NCBI GenBank assembly: GCA_001683735.1
Contig: LUGG01000001.1
Span: 744,001-808,000 of the forward strand
Length of the DNA: 64,000 bases
Source: Grifola frondosa
Taxonomy: Eukaryota > Basidiomycota > Agaricomycetes > Polyporales > Grifolaceae
Direction of reading: 5' to 3'
A program made the position numbers and the translations under genes. The notes below the pieces were generated by a model. That model had not been told where the DNA came from. It ran no database searches and saw only the letters and a list, made by a program, of their open reading frames with translations. Within the stretch, counting starts at the first letter, position 1. Each line of letters starts with the position of its first letter. Positions 1 to 11,632 of this stretch are shown here, one piece after another.

Positions 1-2929
1 CTCGAGCTTCTTCGTCTCAGCCTCTTGGATTTCACGCAGACCGAGGGTCACACCTGAAGGCTTGTTTTTCTTACTGTCGTCATCAATCACCCAGGCAGGT
101 TTAGATTCGACTGGAGAGGAAGGGGAAGGAGGCTTCGCAGGCACCACTTTAGGCTGAACTGAGGCGACCTGGCCACTCGACTTACGTCGAACCTTTGGAG
201 GACGGATGGTCTCGGTTGATGGAGTAGGTGCAGGAACAGAGCCAGACAGTAGGTTATGTTGGGGTTCTTCGAGGATGACAGGTACCGCCCCCTTGTAAAG
301 GCTGACATCTGGAGATTTGTGAACAACGTGCTGGACCTCCTGTTGCCGATGTTGCTCGTTGTGCTGTCCCAAATTCGCCACAGTAAGACGAAAGGATCAT
401 CTCCCCAGCTTTCACTGACGACACCTTGCGAAGCAGTAAACCAAGGCGACTGATCGTTCGCGATGACATTCGGCGCAGCACGGCCATAGGAAGAAGGTTG
501 AGAAGGTGAAAGAGGCATGGCAATGATTGTGTTGTTCGAGGTTGGATGACTCGGGTCAAAAGGACCAGCTCGACGGAACGATTGAGTGTCAGGCGTATGC
601 CATGGTGATTGTGAACCAGCATAAATCGGTGTTTGAACGAAGGACTGTTGGAGTTGTTGTATAGGAATTTGGGCGGAAGGTGTGGCGGCCTGACGGTCTG
701 AAACAGGTGTGACAAAATGTAAGGAAAGAGATTCCTACTGTGCAGAATATATGGAAGCTGCTGACCATTTGTGGAATAGGGAGAACCGCTTCCATTTACG
801 AAGGAACCGCCAATACCGCTTTGTAACGAGTCAGCGACAACAGGTTTGCCAAAAGCATCACGTCCGATTACACGAGACAAAGTAGGTTGGCCTGCAAAGC
901 CGCCAATGGGTCCATAATCTGCAGTGCTAAAGCTAGGTGACGCAGCATGTCCACCAATAGCAGACGCATCTTGCGCACCCCGTCCCCCGTTAACGAGGGA
1001 TATCTTGCCGAAGTTCGCAGCTGAGGCGAGATCCTGTCCTGGCGTGCCAAACACTGGGCTGAATGGACCAGAGGAATCAGCAGGCCCAGCATTTATACTG
1101 TCCAATCCTAGGGCAGCAATACAGATCAGCTGAGAGGCAGACACTTCAAGAAGAATAACGCGTACCGCTGAAGCCCAACCCGTCAATGGAAGCACTTCTA
1201 CCAGGAGCAAGATTTCCATAAGGCCGCGCGGGAAAAGATTGGTCGAAGGTTTCCGTGAACCGTCTCTGTCCCGGTATTCCGATCGAAGATTCAGCACCAG
1301 TATATCCTGCTAAGCGTGATCCAGCGTTTTGCTCAGGATACATATGGCTTCCCACCCTACCATCGAGCGTGGCTGGATCCGGGGAACCATTCAAGAAGCG
1401 ACCAGCACCAAATGAAGAGGTGGGAGAATTAGATGTAGTAGAGCCATTCTGCAAATAGGAATCCAGAGTCGAGCTACGCAATGTTCTAGTAGGTACAGGT
1501 TGATATGGCAAACTTTGCTCTCTTTGTGGAACAGAGCGTTCGGGTACAAGATCAGGGCGACGAGCTAAACCAGGTGGTGGTACACTGCTGAAGAGGGGAG
1601 TAAGGAAGATTGGCTGAGTCCCCGCACGAAGTATCAATTCGCTAACTGGCGTCCAATCGGTGTCAAGGTGGGTCCGTTTCATGTGAAGTTCCGGTGTGAA
1701 GTATCCATCGTTGTACCATCGCTGCATGACATCCGCTCGGAATGGGCCTGCGAGTATTATTCAACATGACAAACATATAACGAGTTCACTGATTGACTCA
1801 CCCTGCATATGTCCTTGTGGATCCAGATATGACCATTCCACGCTGGCCAAGTCCCCCAGTCCTGGAGGAGGGTTGAGTGGGATCGAAGCAGTCGGCGCCG
1901 CATTCTCAGGTTGTTTACTCAGATTTAGATTGGCCATTGATCCAGTGAGACCCTCAGTAGGTGCGTCTCCAGGATGCTCATTGACACCGTTGGCAGATCC
2001 ACGGTCAACTTGAGGTTTGAGGGCCGTCGCAGGGTCTAAATCAGCGTTCTGCTGTTGAGCCAGAGTGTTGGCTTCTTCTTCAACTTCTTCCTTGATGTCA
2101 GGTCCCTTCGGGTCAGACTCAAGATCCCTGTCATTCCTGGGAGCGGCGCCGGGTCTGAGAACATTTTCGGAGGCACGCCGTCGTGCCGACCAAGTATCAC
2201 TCAAGACTCCATCAAAACCAGGAGTTATTCCCATACGGTTTCGTGGTGAAGGGAGACCAGGTGACCCCAGTCCCTGCATCGAGGATAACGATGCTTTGCG
2301 AGGAATGGTTAACTGTGGCGGGTCTTCATATCTTTGCAGTCAGAGGAGAACCATGCATAATTATCTGGCAAGTCACCTGTGGGATCTCGCCTCCTTCCTA
2401 TAAAGCGCTCCCTCATTGGACTTCCTGCGCCGGAGTTCGCGTGACTGAGCTTCTGGCGGTCTCCAAGCGCGGAAGTGTTCAGATGGGATGGGAAATCAGT
2501 AGACGGACGTCGACGAACTTCAGAATTGAGGGAGCCCGCGAACATCTACATAGTAGACAAAATGAGCTCAGCCACTCACTAAAGCAAATTTCAGCCTTAC
2601 CTTCTTTTCGGCCTCCCCCATATCTTTCAACCCGACAGGATCGTAGCCCACTTCACGGACAATACCATCCCACCTCTCGACCTCTAACCCGAGGCCGCCC
2701 CTTCCGCCACCCTCTTTGTAAATGCGGAGCATTTCCTCCTTCGTATATCGGAAGGGATGCGTGTCGTCACGCTTATCCGGAGAAGGAGCACTGGCGGGTG
2801 TGACCAGAGCAGAATACGACGACGCCCCTGGGGTGCCGGCGAGGTTGTCAAAGGAGGAGAGGGAGCAGGGCGCGAAGAGCCCTTCGTGCGCATCCACTCT
2901 GGACCAAAGTGCATAGTAGTGGTAGTCAT
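1..2929 (-). CDS. GYF-domain protein (SMY2-like), C-terminus cut by window edge
   Basis: GYF domains bind proline-rich peptides; fungal Smy2-type proteins act in mRNA/translation and vesicle-related complexes. The start at 2929 gives an N-terminus opening MTTTTMHFGPEWMR. The GYF fold is split by an intron at about 1748-1801: the part before it ends EWSYLDPQGHMQ and the part after it reads GPFRADVMQRWYNDGYF, which is the domain's W-x-Y...GPF...M..W...GYF signature. Other introns lie at about 2546-2600, 2280-2377 and 695-741. A Ser/Pro/Gly-rich middle follows, then a charged C-terminal stretch (VTLGLREIQEAE) running off position 1. The reading frame breaks twice: near 2825-2833 inside exon 1, and near 388-396 downstream of SESWGDDP. 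In both cases the continuation is clear in the next frame after adding one base. Read as one gene with probable sequence errors; a pseudogene is the alternative. Confidence 0.85.
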
Positions 2930-3290
2930 TTTGTTGGTAATGGAAAATTCGCGGTAATGCAGATACTGTGTGCAGAACAGATCTTGCGAGGAGAGGGTCG
3001 CTGTGGGTGTGCGGTGCAGAGCAGCAAAGGACTTCAAGGAAATGTGAAAAGTCGCGGTGTGGTGCGTGCTTCACTATAACGGCAACCAAGTGCTGCCAAT
3101 CCTCACACGCCGTGACCAACCTCAGGGCAGGTCGGCATCTACTTCTAATTTGCCGCATTTTGCACGCGTTTTGTAATTAAACTGCGCAACAACTAAGTAC
3201 AGTTCCGAAATTAGGAATAACTACGGCCAGCAACAACCCCCACCATGAATTAGCGTGAGGTAATAATATATATCTACTTCTACAACAACC

Positions 3291-5793
3291 TCATGAATAT
3301 ATCCGCCACTTGCTCACCGGAACAGCTGGAGGTGGATTGGACGTCAAGACCACCAGACGCTTGACATCAATCAAACGTACCTTGAAGTTTCCTCGCGGTG
3401 GGTATCAAGAAGAATAGCACAGACAATAGCCCAAAGCCGAGGCAAATTGCAGATACGATGTAGTAACCATCTTGTTCTGTGATACATTCTCCTCCAAGCT
3501 CGGTACAAGCTGCCTTGCCATGTTCGGAAACACATTCAGAAGCTACGGGTGATATGAATACAGGCTGTAGGGGTAAATGGGGAATCAGATACCTTTGACT
3601 GATAATTCTTGTCCTACTTCTTTGATGTTGCAGGTAGCCACGCTGAACAGGTCTACTCCTGTCAACGAAGTCAATTCAAAACTTACACGCGTCGACTTCG
3701 GACACCGCATTTACGTACCTTTGAGGACAAAGAACTTGGGCCAGGTTCCTCCAAGATTGGTGAACGTGTTCAGCAACTGCAGCCGAAAAGATTGCATCAG
3801 CCAATGATGCGGAGTGTAGCCGACATACTGACAGTCATGTAAGTCCCACCGACAACAGGATCGGATATGCGAGTGTGGAAAGCAGACATTCCGCCAAACT
3901 GTATAGTCCTTTTGCATCGGAGTCAGCGATCGAGCACCACGACAGACATATATGGCCCGTACCCTGCGAACGACTGCATCACTGTCTGCACAATTAACAA
4001 AAGGAAGAACCAAGTAGAGATAGGTGGCTTGGGAAACCAGTACACCATCAAGGTTGAAATGAGAGTGAGCACGAGCCGGGGCCAATACGAATGTATCCAT
4101 GCGCGCAAGGGTTTGTCACCTCGAGACCACCTTCCAGCAAGCCATCCACCGACAATTTGGAATGGGAAGTCGATAAGTACAGTGATCGCCAAGTCTTCTC
4201 GATTGAGACCTTTCTCTACCATCTTGAGCTGTGTCACTGCATCATTCGCTTGCCAGCCAATCTTTGCGAAGAGATGGACAAGAAGTAAAATCTGGACATC
4301 TGGGGTGATAATTAACATCAAAGGGTGTTGCTAAACGTTCAACAGGAGACATTTACGTTTCAGTTTACAGATATTCCACATTGTCAAGTACACCGCTTTG
4401 ATACTGATGTCTTCTTCTGTGACTTCCTTATCCTGTGAAACCAAAGGGGAGTAAGAGATCAACTAGGAAGTTGACTGATATCGACACCGACCTCTTTTTT
4501 GAAGATAAGCCAAATGGTAACCGCGTAGGACATCGCGCCGCAAAACAACAGGTATGCACTCAACGTCAACCGAGGGATTCCCCATTTCTTACTGAAAGCG
4601 GGTGAGCGGTCACCAGAGATTCAGCAAAAAGCAACGCACGCGAAGTCCTCCCCGTTAAGAGCCAAAAAGACGGTATATGACATGAGATATCCTGTGTTAA
4701 GACCGATCGTCTGACAAGTCGATGCATATGGCAGATTTTCCTCCGAAAGAAGGGTGAGGGCCCAACCTGACGATGTCGTCAATACAGAATAAGATCTTGT
4801 ATGGGGTGCTCTCACCATCAACGGCAATATCTGTGCTTCGTTAGTTAGTATGCATAGCAATAAGGTAAGGCAAGACCCGTGTGACCTTGGGTAGCAGAAA
4901 AGAGCACCAGTGAAGTAAATGCAGCGCACAAAGTGTATAAATGCTCTCCTGGCTAGCGTAGCACTGATTAGTCGCCTAGCAAACATGTCCGCTAGGAATT
5001 GGAATCCTTACGTTACTCATGAGATCTTCTGCATGGAACGACATGACCAGCATGATAGTGCCAATGATAAGTTGCATAGGTATGATCCAGGATTTTCGGC
5101 GGCCAATCGAGGGCAAGAATAGGGAGTCTACGATAGGCGACCACAACAACTTGAGAGAGTATGGGTATCCCGACAATGAGAATACAGCAATTTCTGAATA
5201 AGATAAATGTTCTCTGAGAATAAATGGCACAGATCCTGTATGGACTGTGAATATCACCGTCTATGAATAACAAGAGAAAATCGCACCTAAGGCAAGTCCC
5301 AACTGAACCAGACTATCAGCACCAAACCATGCTATCCCAGACGAAATCCTCTACTCACAGGAAATCCTTGTATCAGATCTATCCGACACGTCAGATATGG
5401 AAAACGTGAATCACGAAATCAACACGCACAGAGGACTATCAGCAAGACCATCGCTCTCTTGTCACGCGATGAGATAGGTCGCTTGCCCCCAGCCAGGCTG
5501 AGATATTCTCGTTCTTCCTGCAGAGTCAAATCTGCCGCAGCGTCGCGTCGCTCATCCTCCCCCAGCAAGCTTAGCTCCACCTCATCTACAGGCTCGTCAT
5601 CCTCGGTGCGCCGCCCAGCGCGGCTCCGCCTGGGTGTGCGTGGTGTGCGTGGTAGAATCTCGATGCTCTCCAGGGATGTAGTGAGAGCCCCCAGTCTATG
5701 CGGCATCTCCTCCTCGTCTAAGTGCGTCGAGTCTTGCTGTCTTTTGCTTCGCCGTCTGGGTTGGGGACCAGATTCGGTGGGAGTGGTCGTCAT
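3291..5793 (-). CDS. Acetyl-CoA transporter, SLC33A1/AT-1 family
   Basis: Multi-pass membrane carrier that moves acetyl-CoA from cytosol into the ER/Golgi lumen in animals; fungal members are presumed to do the same. The N-terminal exon (from 5793) encodes a charged cytosolic tail ending RDKRAMVLLIVL. Splicing through two small introns gives YLIQGFPLGLALGSVPF, followed by REHLSYSEIAVFSL, PYSLKLLWSPIVDS and GRRKSWIIPMQL, all hallmark family blocks. Later exons give ATQDIAVDGWALTLL, FHTRISDPVVGGTYMT, LLNTFTNLGGTWPKFFVLK and a C-terminal KWRIYS before the stop at 3291. At least eight introns. All the junctions I followed keep frame, in contrast to the GYF gene next door. Identity is firm; individual middle splice sites around 4400-4620 are less certain. 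Confidence 0.93.
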
Positions 5794-6496
5794 GCGACTG
5801 AAAACGAAATATGTATGTTGCCAGCGTACGTGGTTTTGTCCTCGGCGTACGCTGCAAGTGATGCGTACGTAAGTTGCCTATTTGGGCGCTCGTTTGACCT
5901 GATCAGGCAATCTTGCGCTCGTCCAGGCTCCCATTCTCTGGAGTCCTCGGCCTGTTGGATCCTTGTTCGTGAATATTTTGACTCTCAGGGAGCAGCTGGA
6001 GTATGAATTGTTGGTGGAAGTCTCAAAATATCTCTTTTGAAGGCCTAGATTGAGATAAATTTCAATGAGTTCACTAACCTCTAGACAGATCTCACCTGTG
6101 ACAAGTTCTATAAGGATGCTCGGACTTTGTTGGATGATCCTATGAAGGAATATATACGCTCTTAACTTGGGACCTGAAATGTCAGGAGAAAGGGTACGTA
6201 CGGTACACCGGCCAGTTATAAGCGGAGGCTCGCTCCTGCCGAAGTCTAGACGGGCGGATGCTTCAGCGACGACCAAATCACGATCTGCGCTCGACAGTCC
6301 TGGAACAACCCAACCATGTATCTAGAATCCCTCACCGGCCTTCTGTGTAATCACGTACATCTGCATTTCACTCTCTGGGGCTGCTTTAAAAGTCAAATGG
6401 AGCGCTCCCATGCTTCGCAATCTACACAAGAATACTGCTTTCCATACATCATCTCACACGACATTCTATCACTAGGCCTGGTTCTCTGCTATCAGC
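5794..6496. other. Intergenic, divergent promoter region
   Basis: 703 bases between the divergent starts of the acetyl-CoA transporter and the short-chain dehydrogenase. Small open frames are present, but none shows a recognisable domain or convincing splice pattern. It presumably carries both promoters; no specific site was recognised. Confidence 0.6.
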
Positions 6497-7958
6497 ATGG
6501 GGAACATATGGTCAGAGCTTAAGTATATCTACTACGCCGTTGAGCAGAGCTTCCCTCCAGAGCCGCAGTTCAGCATAGAGCAGATACCAGATCTTACCGG
6601 ACGAGTCGTCATTGTCACTGGTACGTTGTTATCATTGATATATATCATGGCTAGAATGTTGACGTTGGACGAACTTGTAGGTGGAAGCACCAGCGTCGGC
6701 AGGGAGACTGTCAAGGTAAGCACGCTTCCGCGTTCGAACAATGTTGAGCTGAGAAAATACTTGGTAGGTTTTGCTCAAACATAATGCGAAGGTTTATCTG
6801 GCTGCAAGAGACAGGGAGAAGACCTGTGCTGCTATCAAAGAGCTACAGGATGAAACTGGCAAAGAGGCCATTTTCCTGGAACTTGATTTGAGCCGTTTTC
6901 ATTCTATACAAACTGCTGCAAAACAATTTTTGAGGTGAGTGTCCTATCACGATGGAGTAACGGATTTTCAAATATCTGTGCAGCAAAGAACCTGAGCTTC
7001 ATATCCTATTCAATAATGCGTGCGTTCCATGTTAACAAATCAATTCCCCAACTCAACTCTGTCGTATTTCAGCGGTGTCATGGCCTGTCCTATCGATCTG
7101 GTGACCATAGAGGGCTACGATATGCAATTTGGTATTAATGTCGTTGGTACGTTCATATCTTCGCTCTCTTCCCTTGTTCTCGCTCACTGTTTTTCACGTA
7201 GGTCCTTTCTTATTCACCGAACTCCTCCTTCCTGCTCTCAAAGCCGGGGCAGAAGCTTCTCCAGACCATCATTCCCGCATTATCACTACGTCCTCATCAG
7301 CGGCCTACTGTCACACCATTAATTGGGACGCATTGAGAGACGGTCCGGCAAGAACGAACATGTCTCCGTCGACGCTGTACTGCCAGAGTAAATTTGTGCG
7401 TATGAGCTTTTTGAATGTCTTCCGATGTATGACTGAGGCAGATTGGCATCAGGCGAACGTTGTGGTTGCGCATGAGGCCGCGAAGCGATATGCAGATATG
7501 GGCATCATCTCGATCTCGTGCCATCCAGGTTAGCTGCAACTCGTTTTCTGTTAGATTCGATGCGGACGCTGATCACATTCATACAACACTTTCTTTCATG
7601 AAGGCAATATCGAGACGGATCTCCAGCGATGTTTCGGGAGTCGGTTCCGTCAACTTTTGGTCCGTACACTTTTCAGTTATCCTCGGACAGTGACTGACAT
7701 GACCACAGAATCATGTATTATATCCTGCACCTATGGGTGCGCTCACCTTGCTCTGGGCCGGCACGATGCCCGAGACGTTGAATTACAATGGCCAGGTGAG
7801 TATCCGTGCTCCCAAAACCGGCGATTCGGTAGCTTATTCTTGATTGGTAGTTCTTGATCCCATTTGCGAGAGTAGGCAGGTGTAGAGAAGAAGCCTACGA
7901 TCCTGCACTCGGTGAACGCCTATGGAACTGGCTGGAGGACCAAGTTCACAATAATTGA
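6497..7958 (+). CDS. Short-chain dehydrogenase/reductase, retinol-dehydrogenase-like
   Basis: NAD(P)-dependent oxidoreductase with a Rossmann fold; the substrate cannot be told from sequence. After splicing the protein shows the cofactor glycine motif TGGSTSVGR (split by the first intron), the LFNNAGV block, the catalytic serine region ITTSSSAAY and the catalytic YCQSK (Y-x3-K). The C-terminal part ([14 protein letters not shown]) matches the fungal RDH12/WW-oxidoreductase-like group. Seven or eight short introns; all the junctions I checked keep frame. The start is the first ATG, opening [13 protein letters not shown], and the stop codon is at 7956-7958. Length is about 315 residues, normal for a classical SDR. 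Confidence 0.9.
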
Positions 7959-8715
7959 ACTCCGAGGACTCTGACTGCGATAAATTTATTGATTAATCTG
8001 TATTTATGTTGTAGTATGTCCAAGTTGTACGGATACGTTGCTCAGATTCTATTGCACAAGTTCAAAATTTCGAACACGGATCTCGAAGACCGTCTGAACC
8101 TTAAGCAGCAACAACTGGCGTATATGAATATTCTTCCGTCTCTTCTCAACCGCACCGAGAATGAACACTCATTCGGACCGCAGCGGACAGTCTGCAGCCG
8201 TGGGAAGTGTAGATCTACCAGCGCTTTCGTGAACAAGCGCTTTGTACTTGCTCGAAACCATGTTAACCTTCTTCTACTTGTTCTCTGCAACTGCTAGGTT
8301 CGCAACAAAGCGCGGATGGAGATACAAATCAGCCTTACGGCCAATGCAGGCGTCTCCAAGATTGATGCCACAGTCGCACCCCGTCGCGGTCACGTTTAAA
8401 GTCGGACAAAAGGCGGTCGCCTCGTGTGCAAACAATGGTGATTGGCTCCGAGGTGCAGTTTTTCATGAGTCTCCACCCCGGAGCCTCACCGCAACCACTC
8501 CGCGCCTTCTCGGAAACATATAGATAAGGCAAGGCCAAACGCCCTGTGCCACCTGCTTTCTGCCTCACCGCACTTACTCTCTCCCGAGCTTCCGAGTGAC
8601 CAACTTCTGTTCTTTTTTCTCCTCTACACGATCCAGGCTGCGCCTGGTCTCTTCAGTGGTTTATCTTGCATCATCTTCTGCAGTCCTTCCCTCTCTTGTG
8701 CCCCGTTTAGCCAGG
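7959..8715. other. Intergenic, upstream region of GH16 gene
   Basis: 757 bases between SDR and GH16. An ATTGG (inverted CCAAT) lies near 8440 and an AT-rich ATATAGATAAG near 8517-8527, about 190 bases before the GH16 start. These are plausible promoter elements, but this is inference only. Small open frames here look like noise. Confidence 0.5.
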
Positions 8716-10332
8716 ATGCATTTCCACCTCCCGCTTCTGCTCTTTCTGCTCGTCACCGTCGTGCCATCCGACGCCGGCCTTCTTGCCCAGGGCTCTGACT
8801 CCCTCGTCCATGCAGCACACTTTGCCCATCGCCGCGCTATCAAGCGCAGCACCGGGCTTGCACAGGACCTGCGACGCGCGTTCGCTGGTATCCTGCTCGA
8901 CCAGCCATCCTCCAGTGGCACGACAGGTCGAGTCTACTGTGTGAGTGTGTCCGGACTCAGCAGCAACAATACTAGTTCTACGGGAAGCGGGAGCAATGGT
9001 ACTGCCACCTCAGTCTCGTCGGGCTCCGCAGCATCCGCTTCCGGCACGAGCAGCAGTGGCAGTAGTGGAGGTTCATCCTCACCATGGAAGCTGATCCAGT
9101 CTTACGTACGTCTGTTACTTTTAACACCAAGAAATCCACTGAAAACGCCAAACTCTAGCAAGGAAGCAACTTCTTCGACGGATGGGACTTTTTCGCGGAT
9201 GCTGATCCTACGCACGGTACTGTACAATATGTGGATCAAGGCACTGCGGTACGTCCTTTCGCCTTTTTCATACGGCGCACAACTTAGACATCGGATCAGC
9301 AATCGTCTAACTTGACCGAGATCAATGGGCAAGGACATGCTATCATGCGTGTGGAGACTACTCCCCAGGTGTCTGGTAACCGGATGAGCGTCCGCATCAC
9401 CACCACTGCTACTTACACTGGTGGTCTCGTCATCTTGGATGCTGTGCACATGCCCACCGGGTGTGCCACTTGGCCAGCATTCTGGAGCAATGGTAAGCAG
9501 CCCTGTTCAGCCTCTTTTTTTATGGGCCTGTTTTGAGCAAGCTCCTGCCCAATAGGACCTAACTGGCCGGCGGGTGGAGAGATCGACATCGTAGAGGGCG
9601 TGAACGATTACTCGAACAACCAGGCGACCATTCACACTAATCCCGGCTGCACGATCCCTTCATCGAACAGCTCTGCGCTCAACATCACAGGCACCGTCGT
9701 CGGTGGCACGAACTGCGCCGCTGCAGAGACGGGGAACGCAGGCTGCGGGATCACTGCGACGCAGAGCAATACGTACGGCGTCGGATTCAACAGCAACGGC
9801 GGTGGTGTCTACGCGAGTACGTGCCAGTGCTTGCGTGAGGATGTACTGATCTGACTCTTGCGTGGTGTAGTGCAATGGGTCAACAGCGGGATCTCCGTGT
9901 TCTTCTTCCCCCGCAGTTCGATACCGTCCGACATTACCGCCGGCGCACCGCAACCGTCGAACTGGGACCAGCCGATGGCCTTCTGGCCTGCGACGGACTG
10001 CAACCCGTTCCAGTTCTTCAACTCGCATTCCGCCATTTTCGACACCACGCTGTGGTAAGCATTCAGTGCCTGCACTACAATACACATGCTGACTGTACGA
10101 GCACAGTGGTGACTGGGCGGGCAGCGTGTGGGACAGTGCAGGGGCTGCAGGACAGGCGCAGAGCTGCGCACAGCGCACAGGTGTCTCTACGTGCGAAGCG
10201 TTTGTTGCAGGGAACGGAACGGCATTTGCGGATGCATGTAAGTCATATTTCATTTATACTCGCTGGCTATTCACGAATGTTTGTCATATAGACTGGGAAG
10301 TCTCATACGTGAAGATCTTCCAGAGCAGCTAA
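8716..10332 (+). CDS. Secreted GH16 endo-beta-glucanase (laminarinase type)
   Basis: Predicted to cut beta-1,3/1,4- or 1,3/1,6-glucans in fungal or plant walls. A hydrophobic signal peptide (LPLLLFLLVTVV) opens the protein at 8716. A basic N-terminal segment follows, then a roughly 40-residue Ser/Thr/Gly linker and the catalytic domain starting at FFDGWDFF. The GH16 catalytic motif is intact: GGEIDIVEGVND (E-x-D-x-x-E, near 9575-9605). The C-terminal WEVSYVKIFQ is the usual last strand, and the CGDWAG block resembles Lam16A-type enzymes. Five or six introns, all in frame. A diverged paralogue lies at 16094-17801 on the other strand. Confidence 0.93.
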
Positions 10333-10721
10333 GGGATCATCTGGATGGAACGGGATGGAATTCCATCATATCTGGGCTTGCCATGTCAATGAAATTAATG
10401 ACTTATGAGGATTTAGTTGTAACATTTACATTATAGACGTCTGTACAGTATCATCTTACCTGGACAAGTATTCAATGAGGCCTTGGTGTGCAAATCAAAG
10501 CAGTGGAAACTCAAGTAATCGATGACGAAACTTGGCATGCATACGTACCACAGGCAGTCGAGGCGTCCATAATTCAGACAAACAGGCAATTCGACTTATG
10601 CGTGGGATATCTTGTTCAGCATATCATACTAATGCATACAAGAGGGAGCCGGTTTTGTGTGCAGAGAGATAAGGAAAATGCCAGGATCGTAACACAGAGC
10701 AAAACGACAGGGAAAGAGCCT
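10333..10721. other. Intergenic, convergent 3' region
   Basis: 389 bases between the stop codons of the convergent GH16 and RPS29 genes. Both 3' UTRs must lie here. No gene or repeat seen. Confidence 0.6.
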
Positions 10722-11020
10722 TCATCGGGTCTACAAAGCGCACCGAACCACAATCAGCTCACATATGTCAGGTGGAGGGGATACAACCACGCACCTTCTG
10801 GAAACCGATGGCGGCGGACTTCTCGCGGAAGCACTGGCGGCAGAGGTCAAGGCCGTACTTGCGGATGAGACCGGCCTGGTGCGCGCAGAGACGGCTATGT
10901 ATCCGCATGTTAGCAGCATTCCTACCTGCCACCGTCTTTTAATCGATCCTGTACTCACCACTGGCGGCTGCCCTTGCCGTACTTGCGGGGGCGAGAGAAC
11001 CAAACGGCGTCGTGGGTCAT
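10722..11020 (-). CDS. RPS29: 40S ribosomal protein S29 (uS14)
   Basis: Component of the small ribosomal subunit. Three exons splice to a 56-residue protein, the family's usual length: [20 protein letters not shown], then [19 protein letters not shown], then [17 protein letters not shown]. The two C-x2-C pairs that bind zinc are intact (CRLC and CRQC). The first intron has a GTGAGT donor and the second a GTGCGT donor with a TTTGTAG acceptor; the last exon codes only for TR and the stop. Reading through the second intron would give a slightly longer tail (VRGCIPST), less like the family. Too small and too intron-rich to appear as one open frame. Confidence 0.93.
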
Positions 11021-11268
11021 TTTATACTAGATCTTGAGGAATGGAACTGCGAGCAAGACGCGAGGCAGGTTAGAGACGGCAATTCCACAGAGAAGCAAGC
11101 ACCGACCTTGCCCAGGGAGTGTGCGGTGCGGTGCCGTTGGTCGTTGCGCGGACGGTTTTGCGTTGATCTGTATAGGTGGCTGAGGAAAATAAGGTTCAAA
11201 TTAGTATGCGAGATGTCGGGAATCGCCGCAATATTGTCTATATTATTAAAAATATTTTCCTGATTATC

Positions 11269-11352
11269 GCCCGCCTAGCTCAATCGGATAGAGCGTCAGA
11301 CTCTTACTAGCGGGTGATCTGAAGGCTGCGAGTTCGACCCTCGCGGTGGGCT
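11269..11352 (+). tRNA. tRNA-Lys (CTT) with a 10-base intron
   Basis: The cloverleaf can be drawn by hand. The acceptor arm GCCCGCC (11269-11275) pairs with GGTGGGC (11345-11351) with one G-T pair. The anticodon stem TCAGA (11296-11300) pairs with TCTGA (11318-11322). The anticodon CTT is at 11303-11305, and the T arm is GCGAG-TTCGACC-CTCGC. A 10-base intron (11307-11316) sits in the canonical place, one base 3' of the anticodon. Without it the anticodon loop is the normal seven bases. Confidence 0.92.
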
Positions 11353-11360
11353 AGTTTATC

Positions 11361-11371
11361 TTTTTTTTTTT
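11361..11371 (+). terminator. RNA polymerase III terminator
   Basis: Run of eleven T residues nine bases downstream of the tRNA-Lys gene, as expected for Pol III termination. Confidence 0.8.
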
Positions 11372-11632
11372 GCGTCTCATCTGGCGATATCTTATTTGTC
11401 GTGGGAGACCCTGGAGAGCCCAAATGATGGAGTGAGTGCCTTAAGATAAACAACGGTGAGACATTGTAGAAAATGGACACACACATTGCCTGATCTCACA
11501 GCCTCAGAATCCAGGTTGAAGTCACTCCTGAGTAATTCGACGATACTTAATAAATTGGCACGCAAGGATCAAGATACAACAGATATCCACAGATAGATTT
11601 CACCCCTTGTTACAGCACATTGATTCTTCCGC

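Noticed and set aside
254..1297. Minus-strand 347-codon frame as a single exon
   Set aside because: Only its middle part (about 700-1140) matches the GYF protein; both ends run into an overlapping frame or past an intron.
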